Source: Thuidium tamariscinum (taxonomy: Eukaryota; Streptophyta; Bryopsida; Hypnales; Thuidiaceae). Taken from it: a stretch of 64,000 nucleotides of DNA. The stretch spans positions 1,240,001-1,304,000 of the forward strand of contig OX344752.2 in the NCBI GenBank assembly GCA_947034885.2, written 5' to 3'. Position 1 is the first letter of the stretch. Each line of letters starts with the position of its first letter. Under the pieces are notes generated by a model. The model was not told the DNA's origin. It was given only the letters and a program-made list of their open reading frames with translations, and searched no databases. The position numbers were made by a program, and so were the translations under genes. Positions 49,342 to 62,832 of the stretch are shown piece after piece.

Positions 49342-50669
49342 CGTTGGAGCACAAGCCTGCACCCCAAACACCAAAACCCCAGAGAAGCAAAGAGCAACAA
49401 CAACGCAAACAAGCACCAATCGACACCAATTGAAAGCAGGCAATGGGAATTGGAAGCGAGCAATGCAGGTAGAAGAAATTGAACCCAACAGAAAGTGAGT
49501 GCTGGAAGTCACAAGCGAGCGGTGCAAGTCAAATCAAGCGATGCAAGTAAACAGCCAACAAAACAGATTGAAAGCGAGAAAAAACGCAGAGTCGCAAGCT
49601 TGCAAGGATCGGCAATATATCTGCAATTCTTCATTCTTGCAGGATTGCGAGGCTGCGGCTTCATGCCTCCATTCTCCAACAGTCCAACGCCAACGCACCA
49701 GCCCCCAACGTCTCCAAAGGCGCAAACTCCACTGCAAGCCGCCAAAATTACAATTGACAGGGAGCCGCAATCAACTGCATTGAACAACTCCTAATCAAAA
49801 TGGCGCTCCCAAATCGAAAGGCGATGAGGACGGAGGAGGGAAACTACACGCCAAGTCGCCAACAAGCTTGAATTCAAAAATTATTCGACGATGATTACTT
49901 CTCTTCCAAAACCCTCAGTAATTGCGAGGTGAAGGGAGCAATTAATGCACGCTCAAACATTGAACTCACTGAACTTGCACCAAGTGAAAGACTGACTGTG
50001 GGAAACTTCTGAAGCCAGGCGCAATGGCTGCTAAACCCTTACAAAATTACAGATTACAGTGCTGCTAACAGCCTAAACACAATTCGCAAACCTCAAAAAA
50101 CACTTGCTAAACACAATTGCAGAAGGAGCTCAGTCTGCTAATTGGCAGGGACGTTTGGAGCTACATCAAAGAGATGACATGCTACAGGAACGGCGGAGAT
50201 GTGGCCGCCTCGAGCGAAAATCAAACGGTGCAGGGCACAGCAACGCAATATTTTTCATCCATCAGGAGCGGATGATGGCGAACGTCAACTTCAGTGGATG
50301 TACAATTCTGTGACTCGGAAATGTTCAGATAAGAAAGTTTGCTCAAATGTTCACTTTCTTCTTGATTTTTGTTATATGCATTTAGCAGGCAAATTTTTTT
50401 GGTAAAAAACCAGCAAAATTTAGCCAGTTCTGGGAACTCTAGTATACACTAGAGATTATTTGAAAATTTTCAACATATTTTCTCCCCAAATTTTCTCCTT
50501 AAATTTCCTATAGGTTTGAAAGGTCTAAATATCCATTGGAACCTGGCGATACATATAGCCCTAAACAATAATGCTAAATAGGGGTTTACTTTTCAAACTT
50601 TAGAAGTAGCATATATATACAAATGACTCATGAAACTTCAATGATTGGAAAAATCAGATCAATATTCTA

Positions 50670-50839
50670 ATTTATAAAATCTAAGCACTCTATAGTTTGG
50701 AAAAAATCAGATTAATACTCTAATTTATAAAATTAAGCACTCCATTGTTTGAAAATTTATAAAATCTAAGCACTCCATAGTTTGGAAAAAATCAGATTAA
50801 TACTCTAATTTATAAAATTAAGCACTCCATTGTTTGAAA
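50670..50839. repeat. two-copy tandem repeat, 85-bp unit
   Basis: Units 50670-50754 and 50755-50839 begin ATTTATAAAATCTAAGCACT and differ at about one position (CTCTATAG against CTCCATAG), so the duplication is recent. Each unit itself contains two related halves (TCTAAGCACTC and TTAAGCACTCC). Confidence 0.85.
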
Positions 50840-50941
50840 TTTTTTGGAGACACAATGACAATGATATACATATAAACTTTCATTGGTAACAATCAATTGC
50901 TGGTAGATTAAATTGTCTAAACAAAAAATTGAATAAAAGTA

Positions 50942-51098
50942 ACACTTACAAAAAATAAATCACTTTACCAAGCTCCCACTTCTTTATAATCATAAATTAA
51001 TCCTCCATTATTTGATAGAAACATTTACAAAAAATAAATCACTTTATCAAACTCTCACTTTTTTACAATCATAAATTGATCCTCCAATATTTGAAATG
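50942..51098. repeat. two-copy tandem repeat, about 79-bp unit
   Basis: Units starting at 50942 and 51021 share TTACAAAAAATAAATCACTT, CTCACTT, AATCATAAATT and GATCCTCCA-like blocks with several substitutions, so this is older than its 85-bp neighbour. Confidence 0.75.
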
Positions 51099-52888
51099 GT
51101 CATTGCTTCTATACTATTTGTTGAGAATAGAATACTAAACAAAATAGCAAACCAACAATCAACATCAAAGTATACTCAAAGAACTAAATGTCTTCATAAT
51201 AAGTTGGTGGTATATACAAAGGGAGAAGGGAGAGAGACAATGAATAGTTCCCTTCTCCCATTGGACAAGAAAGATTCCCTAAGCCACATGTCACTTACCA
51301 TTATGGTGAGCGTTCACACTACATATCGTAACACTATTGTTGCCTTTTGACTATTGGCCATGATTTTTGATCATTGCTATTCATTTTTTATACAATATTA
51401 TAAATCAAGTCGTGAAATAGTAAAATTTAAGGTACACATTCTTTATACAAGTTTATGCTAGGGCCTGAAGTACAAATACAAGAAAAAATATTAGTTGCCA
51501 AGGCACATTGTTACAATTTTATTTACTAATTTAGTACCAAAAGCCAACACACCCTTTCCATTGACAAAAGCTACATACAAGGAAGCCACATGCAAGGAAG
51601 TTTGTGAGGAAGTTTGAATAGGACCTTACCTAAAAGAATGAACCAAACACTTTAGAAAAGAACCTCTCAAAAGGATTCTCATAGCATAGTTGCTTCTTAA
51701 AAATACTAGATCGATAAAATATATTTGAAAATATAGACTAGAATATATTTTGCTAACCCCATAACTTCAAGCTAGTCTTCATGTGGGTCTTCAAGGAAAT
51801 CATCTTTTTTGAAACAATGAGAATTATCTACTTCAAGAAATTCAAAAATATTCATTGGATACTAAACTATTGTTCATGACCTCTCCCTTCCTACACAAAA
51901 TTCCAAGGATGAACAATTACAATTCTATCTAACATGCAAGAGTTCTTTGTCATCCATCAAACCATTCTAGTCCTTCCAAGGTTAAGTTTTTCATTTCTTT
52001 GGTAACAAAAAACCTACAATCTTGTAATGTAGTTCTTCAAAAGGATAAATCAAACCAATTCATCCAATTTTAATTATTTATTTACTTTTTAGTTATGACA
52101 CTTCTATCATCAAAACATATGTCGATTACGTAACTTACCACTGGGTATGGTATATGGATTTGTGGGAGTATAGATTATGATGGCAAACAAACATTTGTAT
52201 AAAATGCAAGTGATAATCAGAAGGGGTGTCATACCTTGCAAACCTGCTCCACAATTTGCACGTTTGTTACCAAAGCACAATATGATTCTCTTCACTCAAA
52301 AGTAATATCTACCATGATGTGTATCCCTTTGTTACTCGGAGCAATATCCGCCATATACTGTTTCAGCCTGACTGTTCATTGTTCAAGAAACCTTACAAAA
52401 AATATGCCAAGTTCCTCCACATCCCACAAAACCTCTCTCCGTCAATAAATCATTGCATTGCAATCACTTTTACGAGAATGTCAATAAAACAGGAGCCGTT
52501 CCTGATTTCACATTCTTTGGAAGGGCCTGTAAGCCCTCAGCGAGATCCTGACATGACTCAAACTCACCTGATTTGGTCACAAAATTCATCTACCTCATTC
52601 GTATATGACAAAATACAGAAGCCTCTGCGTCAATTCTGAAAATGAACTCCCTAAAGTAAGAAACGATTTGTTACAAAATTGTACTGTACTGATCTTCACT
52701 TGCAGTCACTGTGAGTACTCTACCGGTAGAGTGCTCGCAGAAGACATGCGAGTGACTATATGACAAGTCCCATGCAATAGTTTCAACACCAAATGCTTCA
52801 ACAATACGATAAAGTATGGGACAAATCCAGATAGTAAAACAGCCTCTTCTAAAGGGTGTCGAAGTCCCTCATGTAGCACAAGGATGTG

Positions 52889-55800
52889 TCATTCATCATC
52901 CTCATCATCGTCCTCTTCTGATGCCTCCTTCAGCCACTATTAAACACCATACAGTAAACAGTAAGAAGATCAGAATAAGGGAGCTACTCATCCCCAGATG
53001 GAAATAAACAGACTATCTTTGTCAAAAGACATTTCAATATACAACTATCACCAACCTTGACCATCAACAATCAACACAATAAATGTATGTGATCACATGG
53101 TAGTGAAGAATAATCAAAAAGAACATTCACCGAAATGTACAAACCATAAATTCTCAAGGAAAAGGGTTTAAGACGATCCGCTAAAATACCTGAATAAAGG
53201 GTTCTGATTGTTTCACAAACACCTTATCATTGTCATCAGCATCTTTCTTTTCTTGAGCCCACGCCATAATTGCATCTTCAGAAATAATATCTCTATCGTA
53301 AAGTACTTGCAAAACCTAGGACAACCAGTCTCAAGTTTAGATTGTGAAAAACTGCATTCCTACAAATCGGCTACCGGTACATCAAAACCAAAAATCAACA
53401 TTTATTTCTTTATCCAAGATACAAGGCAAGAGACAGTGACAAATCACCTGGGAGAAGAGCGGAGCGAAGTCCTTGTGGCTCTCTAAGCAGACTTCTTCAA
53501 AGGTGAGGAGAATCTCATGCTGCAAAACAATAGAAAAAATCAGCTCAAGGCTACCAAACCTAATGAATCAAGGTCATTGAATGAGCAATGGCCGTTTTAA
53601 GAAAACAGAAAACAATTCAGCATTTAAGGAATTGTTATTAATTCCGATACTAATACAAAATGGATGTGATAATAATCACAATTGCAACTAACTTGGGACA
53701 TAAGACATTAATCCATCCATCTTGTTATAGTGATTTGATAAACTTATGCAAGAATTCACACGAAATGCAAAAAGTACCGTATAAGTAAATTAAAACTAAG
53801 TAGGCATACCTCATCGTCAGAGCCTTTCAAAAACTTTCGTAGCAATGATCCCCATTTTGTGACTACGTCCTTCGTACTTATCAGCAATTCCTCTGTCAAA
53901 TTTACTCAACAATCCAAAGATATTGGTACCTGAACTACATTCAGGGGAAGGGTGTCCCAGTTGCAAAACGACATCCTCTGGCTCACAAGTCCGAAAAGTC
54001 GAGTAGCAGCCTCTCGCCAGGAAAACAATTGATGATATTGTGGATTAAGCTTCCAAAGAATGCAATAGCAAAAATCAACAGTCAGGGATGTTCAACTTAC
54101 TTGCAGAAGCGTGGGGTGCTCCTAGAGCTACATTCATCAAGGCTTTAAACATTGCCCCAGCACAGTCTGCAAAAGTTTTATTGTAGGCCAACCTGATACC
54201 CAAATTCCACCATAAAAAAGTCATTTAATAGAAAACACATGAGACTAAGCAGACATCAGTAGCAGAAAAATCGGACCAATACCAAGTCTGCAGTTACAAG
54301 TACAAAATAGAGTCATACAGATGCTTGTGACAATCATAAGAAAACATCCTAGGTTTTAAAAGCTCTTGGCAGAAGCAGGTTAATTCATATTTATAATGAA
54401 TAGACTCAGACATTTCATGTTTACAAAGTTTGAAGTAAATTTTCATACAAGCTACTAAACAACAATGAGTACAAGAGAAATTACCTCCCAAGTGAAATGC
54501 ATGGAATTTAACTACCCACGTCACTTCGAGCTATACTTCTAGAGAATGAATTCTAAAAAAGACCAACTAAATAAGAGAAAACCTGCGCAAAATAAGGAGG
54601 TGGAGGTGATTTACTCACTTCAAGCTGTTGACCTCAATTACAACGTGCTCTTGCTGAACTCCAGAAACACCTTCAGCTAACCTTAAAAATGTACCTTCCA
54701 CCTGAAGAAAGAAAGATTAACATTTGCTTAATGGGTTTTCCAAATATATGCGTACAAAGAAAACCATATTATATAAGAGGTTCGTTACAATGTGATGGCT
54801 TAGCATACAATTTGAACACATAGAAATAGGAATCTTACCTCCTTTTCAAACTCATCATCTTCATCAACAGACTCTTCCTCGTCTTCTATACCTGTAAACA
54901 AATAAAATTAAGAGGGAAAGCTTGAGGGCAAGACTGCAAGAACCTCCAAAAAAGTCTTGGACTACGTAAATGCAAATTGAAACTAATAGACTTCAAGGAA
55001 AGAGACTTTCACAGGCCCAGCATGCAGTCCTTAACTTCAATCCTACTATTTGGTCATCTTCGTAAGCTTACCTGTGCCAGCAAGGCTTTCTCTAGTTGCC
55101 ACCCCAACGTCGTTGTCAGCCTCCTCAATCTCACCTTCCTCTTCTGCAGCAATAAGCTCCCTAATCTTCTCTGTAGGTATGGGGGCCACTGAGTGCCTCC
55201 AATCCTCCTCTTGACCCCCATCCCTAGACCAACTGTAGCCTGCCCCTGTGCTGCCTACCTGAAATATAGCAGTAACAGGTAAACATTACGGAGTATTACG
55301 GAAGCCAAGCTTTTGATAAAGGAACGAAGAGAATCATGCTTGCTATCGGCTCTCACCTCATCTGGATCCCAATTGCCAGAATCGTCAACTTCTTCCTCTT
55401 CTCCAGTAGCACTTCCATTCCGGCTGTCTCCATCTTCTATTGTACAGAAAATTTACAACAGTTAGGGATCGAGGAATCCAGGCAGAAAATGTTATACAGA
55501 TAAATAGAATTGCGAACATATGGTGACATCAAGAAGATCCACTACACTGACTTGCACGGGTTCTCCGTAATAAAGAGCATGCTATACATTCAGAAGTATT
55601 TCAAAGATGACCAGACTCGTCAACTTCCTCAAAACCACAAGAGAAACAGAAGGTCGGTAAATAAGACTGAAAATACCAACGAAAGGACTCCGAGGGCTTT
55701 CTGCTCGACCACTAGCAGCATCCGCATATTCCAATTCTTCGTCACTACTATCTTCCTCTGTGGGTTGAGGCATCATTGAGATCTTCGAGTAGGCTGGAAC

Positions 55801-58422
55801 AATGAACTTCGGACCAATCACCACCTAAAAAATAGTCATGTGCCAGCTCGTAAGGACTGATATCCAGCACTCACACCAGTCAAGTGCCCAGATAGGCAAA
55901 GGTCACAGAACCTAAGTGTCAGACTCTTTGCAGGCAAATTCTACACATGAAAATTGAGAGCGATAGGGAAGATTATAAAAACGTGAGAGGGAGGATAAAA
56001 GCCAAATGTAAGAGTGTCAGCCGTCAACGAATGCTGCGAAATATACCCGCTGGAGTAGAGGATACGCATGACAAGTGACTAAACTAACCTTGAATGACAG
56101 GACAACCCCAGGTCTTAAGGCTGCTCCAGTCTTCACTGTTGCGCCATCACAAACAATTGAGTATTCCAATTGAGCATCATCTTCAATTGTAACATTGTCC
56201 CAGATGTGGCATCCTTCGATAGAAACATTCTTCCCGATCCGACAACCACGTCCAATGACTGAACGCTTGATGCTAGTTCCTTCACCAACTTCTGTTCCTT
56301 GACCCAATACAGAGTTCTCCCCAACTGTTGATGTTCGCGACAAAGTTACCCCTGCCAACCCCAATCACCGATGCACCAATCCAATCTTGAAACACGGTTG
56401 GAATGAACATATATAGTCCGACTTCACATCTGCAGCTCAGTGATATGTATGCCACTAGTAGCCCAAAAAAAGCAGGTTGCGTCTTGAGAACGAAACCACA
56501 TTATGTCAAATATAGACTAGACAAGAAACCTAGCCTACGCCAAAAATAGCTTAAACAGAAGGTTCTTCAGTGTAACCCTAGATGAAGTAGGAGACACACC
56601 AGCTGCCTTGTAAACGTTGCACCGCTCAAATCGCAGGCCTGAAGTATTGCCTCCAAAAGAAATATCAGGAACCATCGGATAGGTCCACCGATGAATAACA
56701 TCTTGACTAACAACATCGTAAGCTCTCAGATTCTCGACTCGCGCAGCGTATTCCCTTCCAATTTCATAAGTGAAGATTTTATTGCCCATTATCTGTAACG
56801 GCGATAACCAACGCTTGGTTAACCTGATACAGTTCTTAAGTATCATTGCTGAATGCTTACATTCCAAACAGGATAAAAACCCAGCGCAACAGATAATAAA
56901 CATAGGCATGATTCAATCAGCAAATGCTAGGGAAAATACCTCATCACTAAGGAGACCTCTTACAAAGTCGCGACGAATTTGCTGGTAGTCAAAGTTGTCC
57001 GTGAATAAAGTAAGAACCTCAGGTGAACAGATATCAATATGACAATCCTGGTCCCCGCCACCAAATGTTTGTGTTAGTGAACTTTCAGTTAGATTTGCGA
57101 ATGGTCAGCACGGCATCAAAAGATCAGAGACATAGCTGAAGGGAAGAAGGGATAGACAACTTTAAGCAGTGGCTCTCCCATGAAAAACAAAGAGACAGTA
57201 TAGCACACCTGCAAGTTGGTGCAAAGCTGCACAGAGGACCGATCATTAAGTGCAGAACGCTCCAACACCACATGACGTAAACTCGACTGAAACTGAAAGT
57301 TATCACGGCTTCCTGCCTCTCGTCCGGGGTCATAGTGCAACAGTTGCTTGCTCTGAGGATCTATGGCAACTAGCAGTTCATCATTGCCCAAGCGGGTCAT
57401 GTACGTCGAAGGGGAAGGCTTGGCTCTCTTAACAACCATGGTCATCACGGCCAGTTTATCCTTTTTCCTCCTCTCCTGATGTTCCTTGACTACTTCCTTC
57501 AATGACATATTGCTCACAGTATCACCACTCACTAGTACAAAGTCCCCACGAACCTGCGAAAAGCACATATGTTTGATGAATTATCCAATTATAACACAAA
57601 GTGATCACGACCGTAGTCAAAACCCTATCGAGGTAAAACAAAAGCCTCAAACTGTCAACATTCACAAGATGCTGGATAAAGTGAGCTCTAAAACAATAAT
57701 GGTCATCTAAGTGATGAAAAGTATCGTAAGGACAGAATTAAAATATCAGACCCTCCTAGCCAATTACCAGTGATGATAGGCTCATGATTATAAGAGCTAT
57801 ATATCCCAACCCTAAAAATGAACTTCTTGTTGATAAAAATGAATCGTAATTTCAAAAATGCTTGTTGGGAAATATCTGAACGTAATCCGCGACTGCACAT
57901 AACTCTTGAGGAGCTCCCAAACCTAGAAAATATGAGAAAGCAAATTACGAAAATGAAACTTGTGAAATTCGTTATACTCACCACGCCTCTCTGTTCAATC
58001 AACCGCAATGCATCGCCAGCACTGACACAATCGTAAGATTCAATTGGTGTCACGGCAAAATTCGGCTGCGACTTCCATTTCGCCTTGGTCAAATGATTCC
58101 GCACTTGATTCGCGTGAGCACAACAAAACACGAAACACTCTTCCACTCCCGCAGATGCCAGCCACTCCAAGGTGTAGTCTATCAAAGGAACATTCACAAG
58201 TGGCAGAAGTACCTGCAATCATCCTCAATTCGTTTCACTCTCCGTTTCCAAATTTGTCGACCATTTCCCAGAGCTCAAAGAAGTTACTCTCACCTTAGGC
58301 TTCTCAAGTGTAATAGGACGAAACTTCTGCGTGAAGCTGTCGGCCAGCAACACAGCTTGCAAAGGCACGTGAACCTCGTCATCTGCCATCTCTGTCACCG
58401 GTTTCCCCCCCTTCTTGGCCAT
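52889..58422 (-). CDS. EIF2B5: translation initiation factor eIF2B subunit epsilon
   Basis: Sixteen exons join in phase to 746 aa: 58422-58294, 58212-57982, 57553-57209, 57047-56940, 56792-56600, 56351-56089, 55824-55677, 55436-55357, 55258-55072, 54891-54839, 54701-54619, 54192-54101, 53892-53810, 53519-53448, 53315-53190 and 52936-52889. The nucleotidyltransferase-like domain starts with [20 protein letters not shown] and [17 protein letters not shown]. Left-handed beta-helix hexapeptides follow at about 320-440 ([42 protein letters not shown]). An acidic linker precedes the C-terminal W2 domain ([54 protein letters not shown]) and the acidic end EEDDDEDDE. This is the catalytic GDP/GTP-exchange subunit for eIF2 in the cytosol. 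An in-frame second Met lies 12 codons in; the first is preferred. No defects seen. Confidence 0.93.
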
Positions 58423-60000
58423 GGCTTCCCACAAAACCTGTGTCAACCAAATAGACGAAGTCAAGAACTCCTAACTACTCTCACATCGTCAATAATGAGG
58501 ATGATTAGATCGTCGTCGCAGGACTCTCTCCTTCTCTCTCCTCGTCTCTCTCCTCGTTTCGTGAGCCTGCGCAGGGTCTACAAATTAGGACAGCAGAGGG
58601 TATGGTGAAGTGTAAGTTTTCAACAGAGAAACCTACACCCTGAACCGCACTCCAAAGCTCTCCAAAACAGAACAAACCAATGCTCACAGGAAAGCTCTTG
58701 TGCACACGAAACCCTAAATCTGCGTCTATACGCCCCGAATAGCAGGACGTTAAATCCTACCACTGAAGGTCGGGCCAGCAGGGTGGATTTGCCTCACAGG
58801 AATTTTCTTAATTTTTTGCAAACAATTTCTTTTGCAAATTCTGAATTCATATTTGCAATCAGAAACCCCGGGAGTGATTTGGTATAGGTAAACCTAAAGG
58901 AGGCACGGCACGGGATAGGGGCCTTTTATCACTTTTTTTTTTAAGGGGAACCCAAAATTTACCTTGTTGGGCCCACCTTTGATTTAACATTTAGCCCCCA
59001 AATACATGAAAAAGGCTCACATACGGCTTGCACTTAAGGTAGCCAACCCATTTTCCAACCACTTCAGTAATTACACATATTAAGAGTGCAGTTTTTTTTA
59101 ATGTAAATTTTTTCCCATGTATAAAAATAGAGTTCAAAAGTATAGTATATTCTTTTAGAATTTTATTACACAAAACATCAATACTATTAATTTTTAGTAG
59201 ATGATTTTCTTTGACCCATGATGGTGATATAGACCTTTCTATTTATGACGATAGGCTAATCACAAAGTCGATCAAGGGCTAGTTGCATTTATAAAAGTCT
59301 TGCAACCAATATTTATATGCTACAATTGCTTTGGAAGTTGCACAACAACTTCACAAAAAGAAAGCATCCTATAGATTGGAAATGGGGTTGGAGTTGGAGT
59401 CGTACTCAGCTACCTTAAACCCACTCAATATTACCTACTCAGCGAGGATGGGGGAATCGACCGCCTTGCTCGACCCCTCGGGAAAACAGTGAAATTTTTT
59501 TTTATTTTCCACATATGATAAAATTTACAAATTTTGAATTTGTACTTGCAATCAAAGGCTTTAAAATAACTTGGAAGGGAGTATCTGACAAATTAATCAA
59601 GCACAAAATAATAAGCTTTTATTTTTACTCCCAGCCTAGAATGATTAGAAGGGGCCAAGTGAGAGGGCCAATTCACCTCGACCTTCAACAACAATAAGTG
59701 AAACCCCCTCAAAACCTCCAAAAATTCACTTAGGCTTTGGTGGGGTAAAGTAGAATTCAAATTGTAAAGAAAAAATACTATATCAAGATAAATTTGAGAA
59801 GTTGTGAGCTTTAGTTTGCTTGGGAGTTGTAGATCCAAAAAATGCAAGTCAAATGTTATCTCTTTCACTTATTAAAGGACACTTATAGTTATAGTATTAT
59901 CTCTTTCTATAATTGAAATGTGTACTAACTAATAAGAATAATAAGAGTATTACATTTTTATTTTTATTTATACTTCAGATCAATATATAAAATAAAAGAT

Positions 60001-60046
60001 TGTATTGAGATGTGCTTGAGGTCTACCTCAAGCACACCTCAATACA
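60001..60046. repeat. 46-base near-perfect palindrome with degenerate second copy
   Basis: Arms TGTATTGAGATGTGCTTGAGGT and its complement at 60025-60046 match at 21 of 22 positions around a two-base centre. A weaker version built on TTGAGGTA and TACCTCAA follows at about 60090-60125. Confidence 0.75.
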
Positions 60047-60340
60047 CTTTCACTTTTCACATTAAGTTTAGATCAAAGTCAATAGAAAAAAATGTATTGA
60101 GGTAGACTTGAGGTATACCTCAATTGACTTGCACTTTTTGTATTGAATGTAAATCAACAAAAACTCAATTAATAGGACCCTCTAAACTTTGATAAAATTT
60201 TGATGAATTTTGCAACAATGGTCTTTCTTATAAAAATTCAATATAAAAATTGAAAATTGTCTACAATATAGTACAAATAAAATAAAAATATACATGAAAA
60301 CACAAAAATAACAACAAGAAGCAATATGAAAGAGGACAAA

Positions 60341-60454
60341 ATGGTGAATTTCATTAAAATGGAGATATCTTGTAGGACGGCACAACATTCCATTGAAATG
60401 GCACATAATGTGTCAAAAATGGAAAAAACTCACCATTTAAATGAAATTCACCAT
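60341..60454. repeat. inverted repeat with 70-base loop
   Basis: Arm 60341-60362 (ATGGTGAATTTCATTAAAATGG) pairs with 60433-60454 at 21 of 22 positions. Possible small foldback element; no coding potential. Confidence 0.65.
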
Positions 60455-62191
60455 AAAATAATTATTGACAAAATCTTTGTTTGACAATCAACCATTTGGT
60501 ATAGACAATGATTAGTGGTTTGGAAGGGCCAATTTGGCATACTTAGGTGGACTAAAAGTATCCCTAGCTAGATACTTAGTCGGGCCAAAATCCCTCACTG
60601 ACACATAGACATAGAAGCCTTGATTAGGCACCTCAATAGGAGATAGGTGGCAATGCTCTAATAAAAAAGTTAAGGCAAGGTGATCCAATGCCATAGTTGG
60701 TTGATCATTAGGGTTGCATTTGACATTACATGCTTGTGAATGGGACCAACCTTTGAGTAGGTCTATATACACGATGTGTTCTCTTGCAAAAAATTATAAT
60801 CATATTGTCATGATGTAAATTATATTATCAAGAAAAAATGTTTGGTATAGTTATTTTGATCGAGTTTGACTAAGTTCGCTTGAAGGGAAATGAATAGAGA
60901 AAAGAGATGGTTTGCAATGAGAACCATGATTTAGTTCCAATGTTCAATGGCAAATCTTCTTAGTTCTTAAAAGCCAAATGGGTCTGAATAAAACACAAAC
61001 GCGCTATTAAATATAATTTCTATAGTTTTTGAAATTTTCATCAAGGATGATAAGAAGAAGCATGAAAATTTGAAAGTATCTATGCAATCAAAATTATAAA
61101 ATAATTTTTAGATTCTCTTCAAATGAATTTTGAAGATATAACTTCAAAAATCCATCAAAAATACAATTTTTATCTTTAGCATTTGAATTTTTTATTGGTC
61201 AAAATTGTAGGTTCTATTGATTTTTGAAAAATACATAAGATGTAGTAATGAGAACATCAACACTTTTTCTAAATAGTAAAGTTTTCAACATTAAGCAAAT
61301 TCTAAAGACTTTGTGTTATTTCTCTCACAATTTTTGTTTGACTATAGTAATCTTAGTTTTCAATAGAAAAAAATAAGACAATCCAATCTTTTAAAGAAAA
61401 GGAGTTGAAAAAAAGTATTTTTTAGCTTTTAGAATTGACCTATCTTGGGTGTTCTACATCTTGTCACAATTCAAGGCATAAGTAGTGGGTTGGTTGTATA
61501 ATTGTCTAGTAGTATCTCATTAGCAATGTCAAGCACCAAGCCATCCATGCCAAGTAACCAACAAATTCAACAAGGCTCAAAGTTAACATATACAAGTCAA
61601 GGAAGCAAAGGTTAAATTAGCTATTAAAGTCAATGGTTGGTGATTGATTTTGTTTTCATAAGGCTTTTATTGGCTCTATTTGAAAAGTGTTGGGTTTGAT
61701 TTTCTAGTATTTTTGTTGTGAAGACATTTTTACAATTGATTTGAATTTGGTTAAGTTATTCAATGGAAAGGTGAAGCTCTTTTTGCTATTTTTGTTGACT
61801 TTTGAGATTTTGTGATTAAAAAAAAGGTATAGATAGGAATATAGAAGTTAATTCTTGAAAGACCATTAGAAACCTTCTATATGACTTGTATTTAACTTTA
61901 TAATTTTTGAATTGTGGTTTAATAATTATATAAATTGTGATACAATGTTATTTATATACTACCATGATTATTAAATTATTTTGTATTGAAAAGTATTTGG
62001 TCAATGCTAGTTTGATCAAATATCATCAAATTCACAAAATGCAATATGGCCACAAAGGGCTTTTTTGTCCTTCTAGGGTTAACAAGAGTAATTAATAGAT
62101 AATTAGAAGCCCAATTTGGAAGGTTATGGAAGAAGGTTACTATTATGTGAGCTTAGAATTGTGAGTGCATAGTGCATAGTGTCATTTTTTA

Positions 62192-62215
62192 ATTATAATA
62201 TTTAAATATTATAAT
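62192..62215. repeat. 24-base perfect AT palindrome
   Basis: ATTATAATATTT is followed by its exact complement. In DNA of this composition it may be chance. Confidence 0.5.
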
Positions 62216-62293
62216 AAATACACGTGTCATTTCGTATTAGTTGTTAAATATTTTTTCAACAATCTCAAAAGTGTAATTCACTTTTTTTTCAAT

Positions 62294-62659
62294 GTGTACT
62301 ACATTCAAAATCTACAAGTGCAATACTTTAATCATGTAGATACCAACCCTTTTTTTTACTGTTTGAGAAAGTGCCAAGATGGTTATCACTTCAAATTTGG
62401 TGAAGCATTGTATTTTTACATTCATCCATCTTTTGGACTTAAAAACACCTTTCCGTCATATTCATACACTTTTTCATCCAAATTTGGCAACTTCATCCAT
62501 ATTTTAAAGAGAATTAGAAGATTTCTAGCAAAAAAAGATTACTTTTATCTAGCAAAAAAAACCATTTATTTTGAAATGGTGCAATCTGGCCACACGGTGT
62601 TGGAAAAAAAAAGGTTGGTAGATACATCATCTGATTTCTATGCTACTAAGCTCTTGTGA
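62294..62659 (+). other. unidentified open frame, 121 codons
   Basis: A frame rich in Phe, Lys, Tyr and Ser stays open unusually long for DNA this AT-rich. It opens at GTG with no obvious start context and resembles no family I recognise. It lies just left of a CACTA-type terminus, so it could be a decayed transposon exon. It could also be chance. Confidence 0.2.
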
Positions 62660-62750
62660 ATTTCACAATCAACGGAGAATACAAGTGTAAACATCGCGTG
62701 CTCACATGAATAGGAGAATTGGTCAATTGTTGTCTTTTCAATAAAATTTT

Positions 62751-62832
62751 ACTTAAAAGACGCATTAAAAGACATTACTTAAAAGACATGATGTCTAGGA
62801 CACTACTTAAAAGACTCCATTATCTTGTAGTG
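62751..62832 (-). repeat. CACTA-type terminus with subterminal repeats
   Basis: Read on the minus strand from 62832: CACTACAAGATAATGGAGTC, then four spaced copies of GTCTTTTAAGTA or close variants within about 80 bases. A CACTA end followed by repeated short motifs is the arrangement of EnSpm elements. The partner terminus is not identified in the window. Confidence 0.5.

Larger units (their letters stand above)
49342..52888. other. upstream flank of hAT-derived gene and spacer
   Basis: GC-richer to about 50300 (possible promoter), then AT-rich with two tandem repeats listed separately. The region 52100-52888 is the 3' flank of the eIF2B-epsilon gene; plus-strand frames there resemble nothing known. 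Confidence 0.5.

Noticed and set aside
49341..49527. Longer start of the hAT-derived protein with a hydrophobic leader
   Set aside because: A secretory leader makes no sense for a nuclear BED-type protein; the downstream ATG fits better.
52319..52639. 106-codon plus-strand frame near the 3' end of eIF2B-epsilon
   Set aside because: Low-complexity translation without family features; lies in the probable 3' untranslated region on the other strand.
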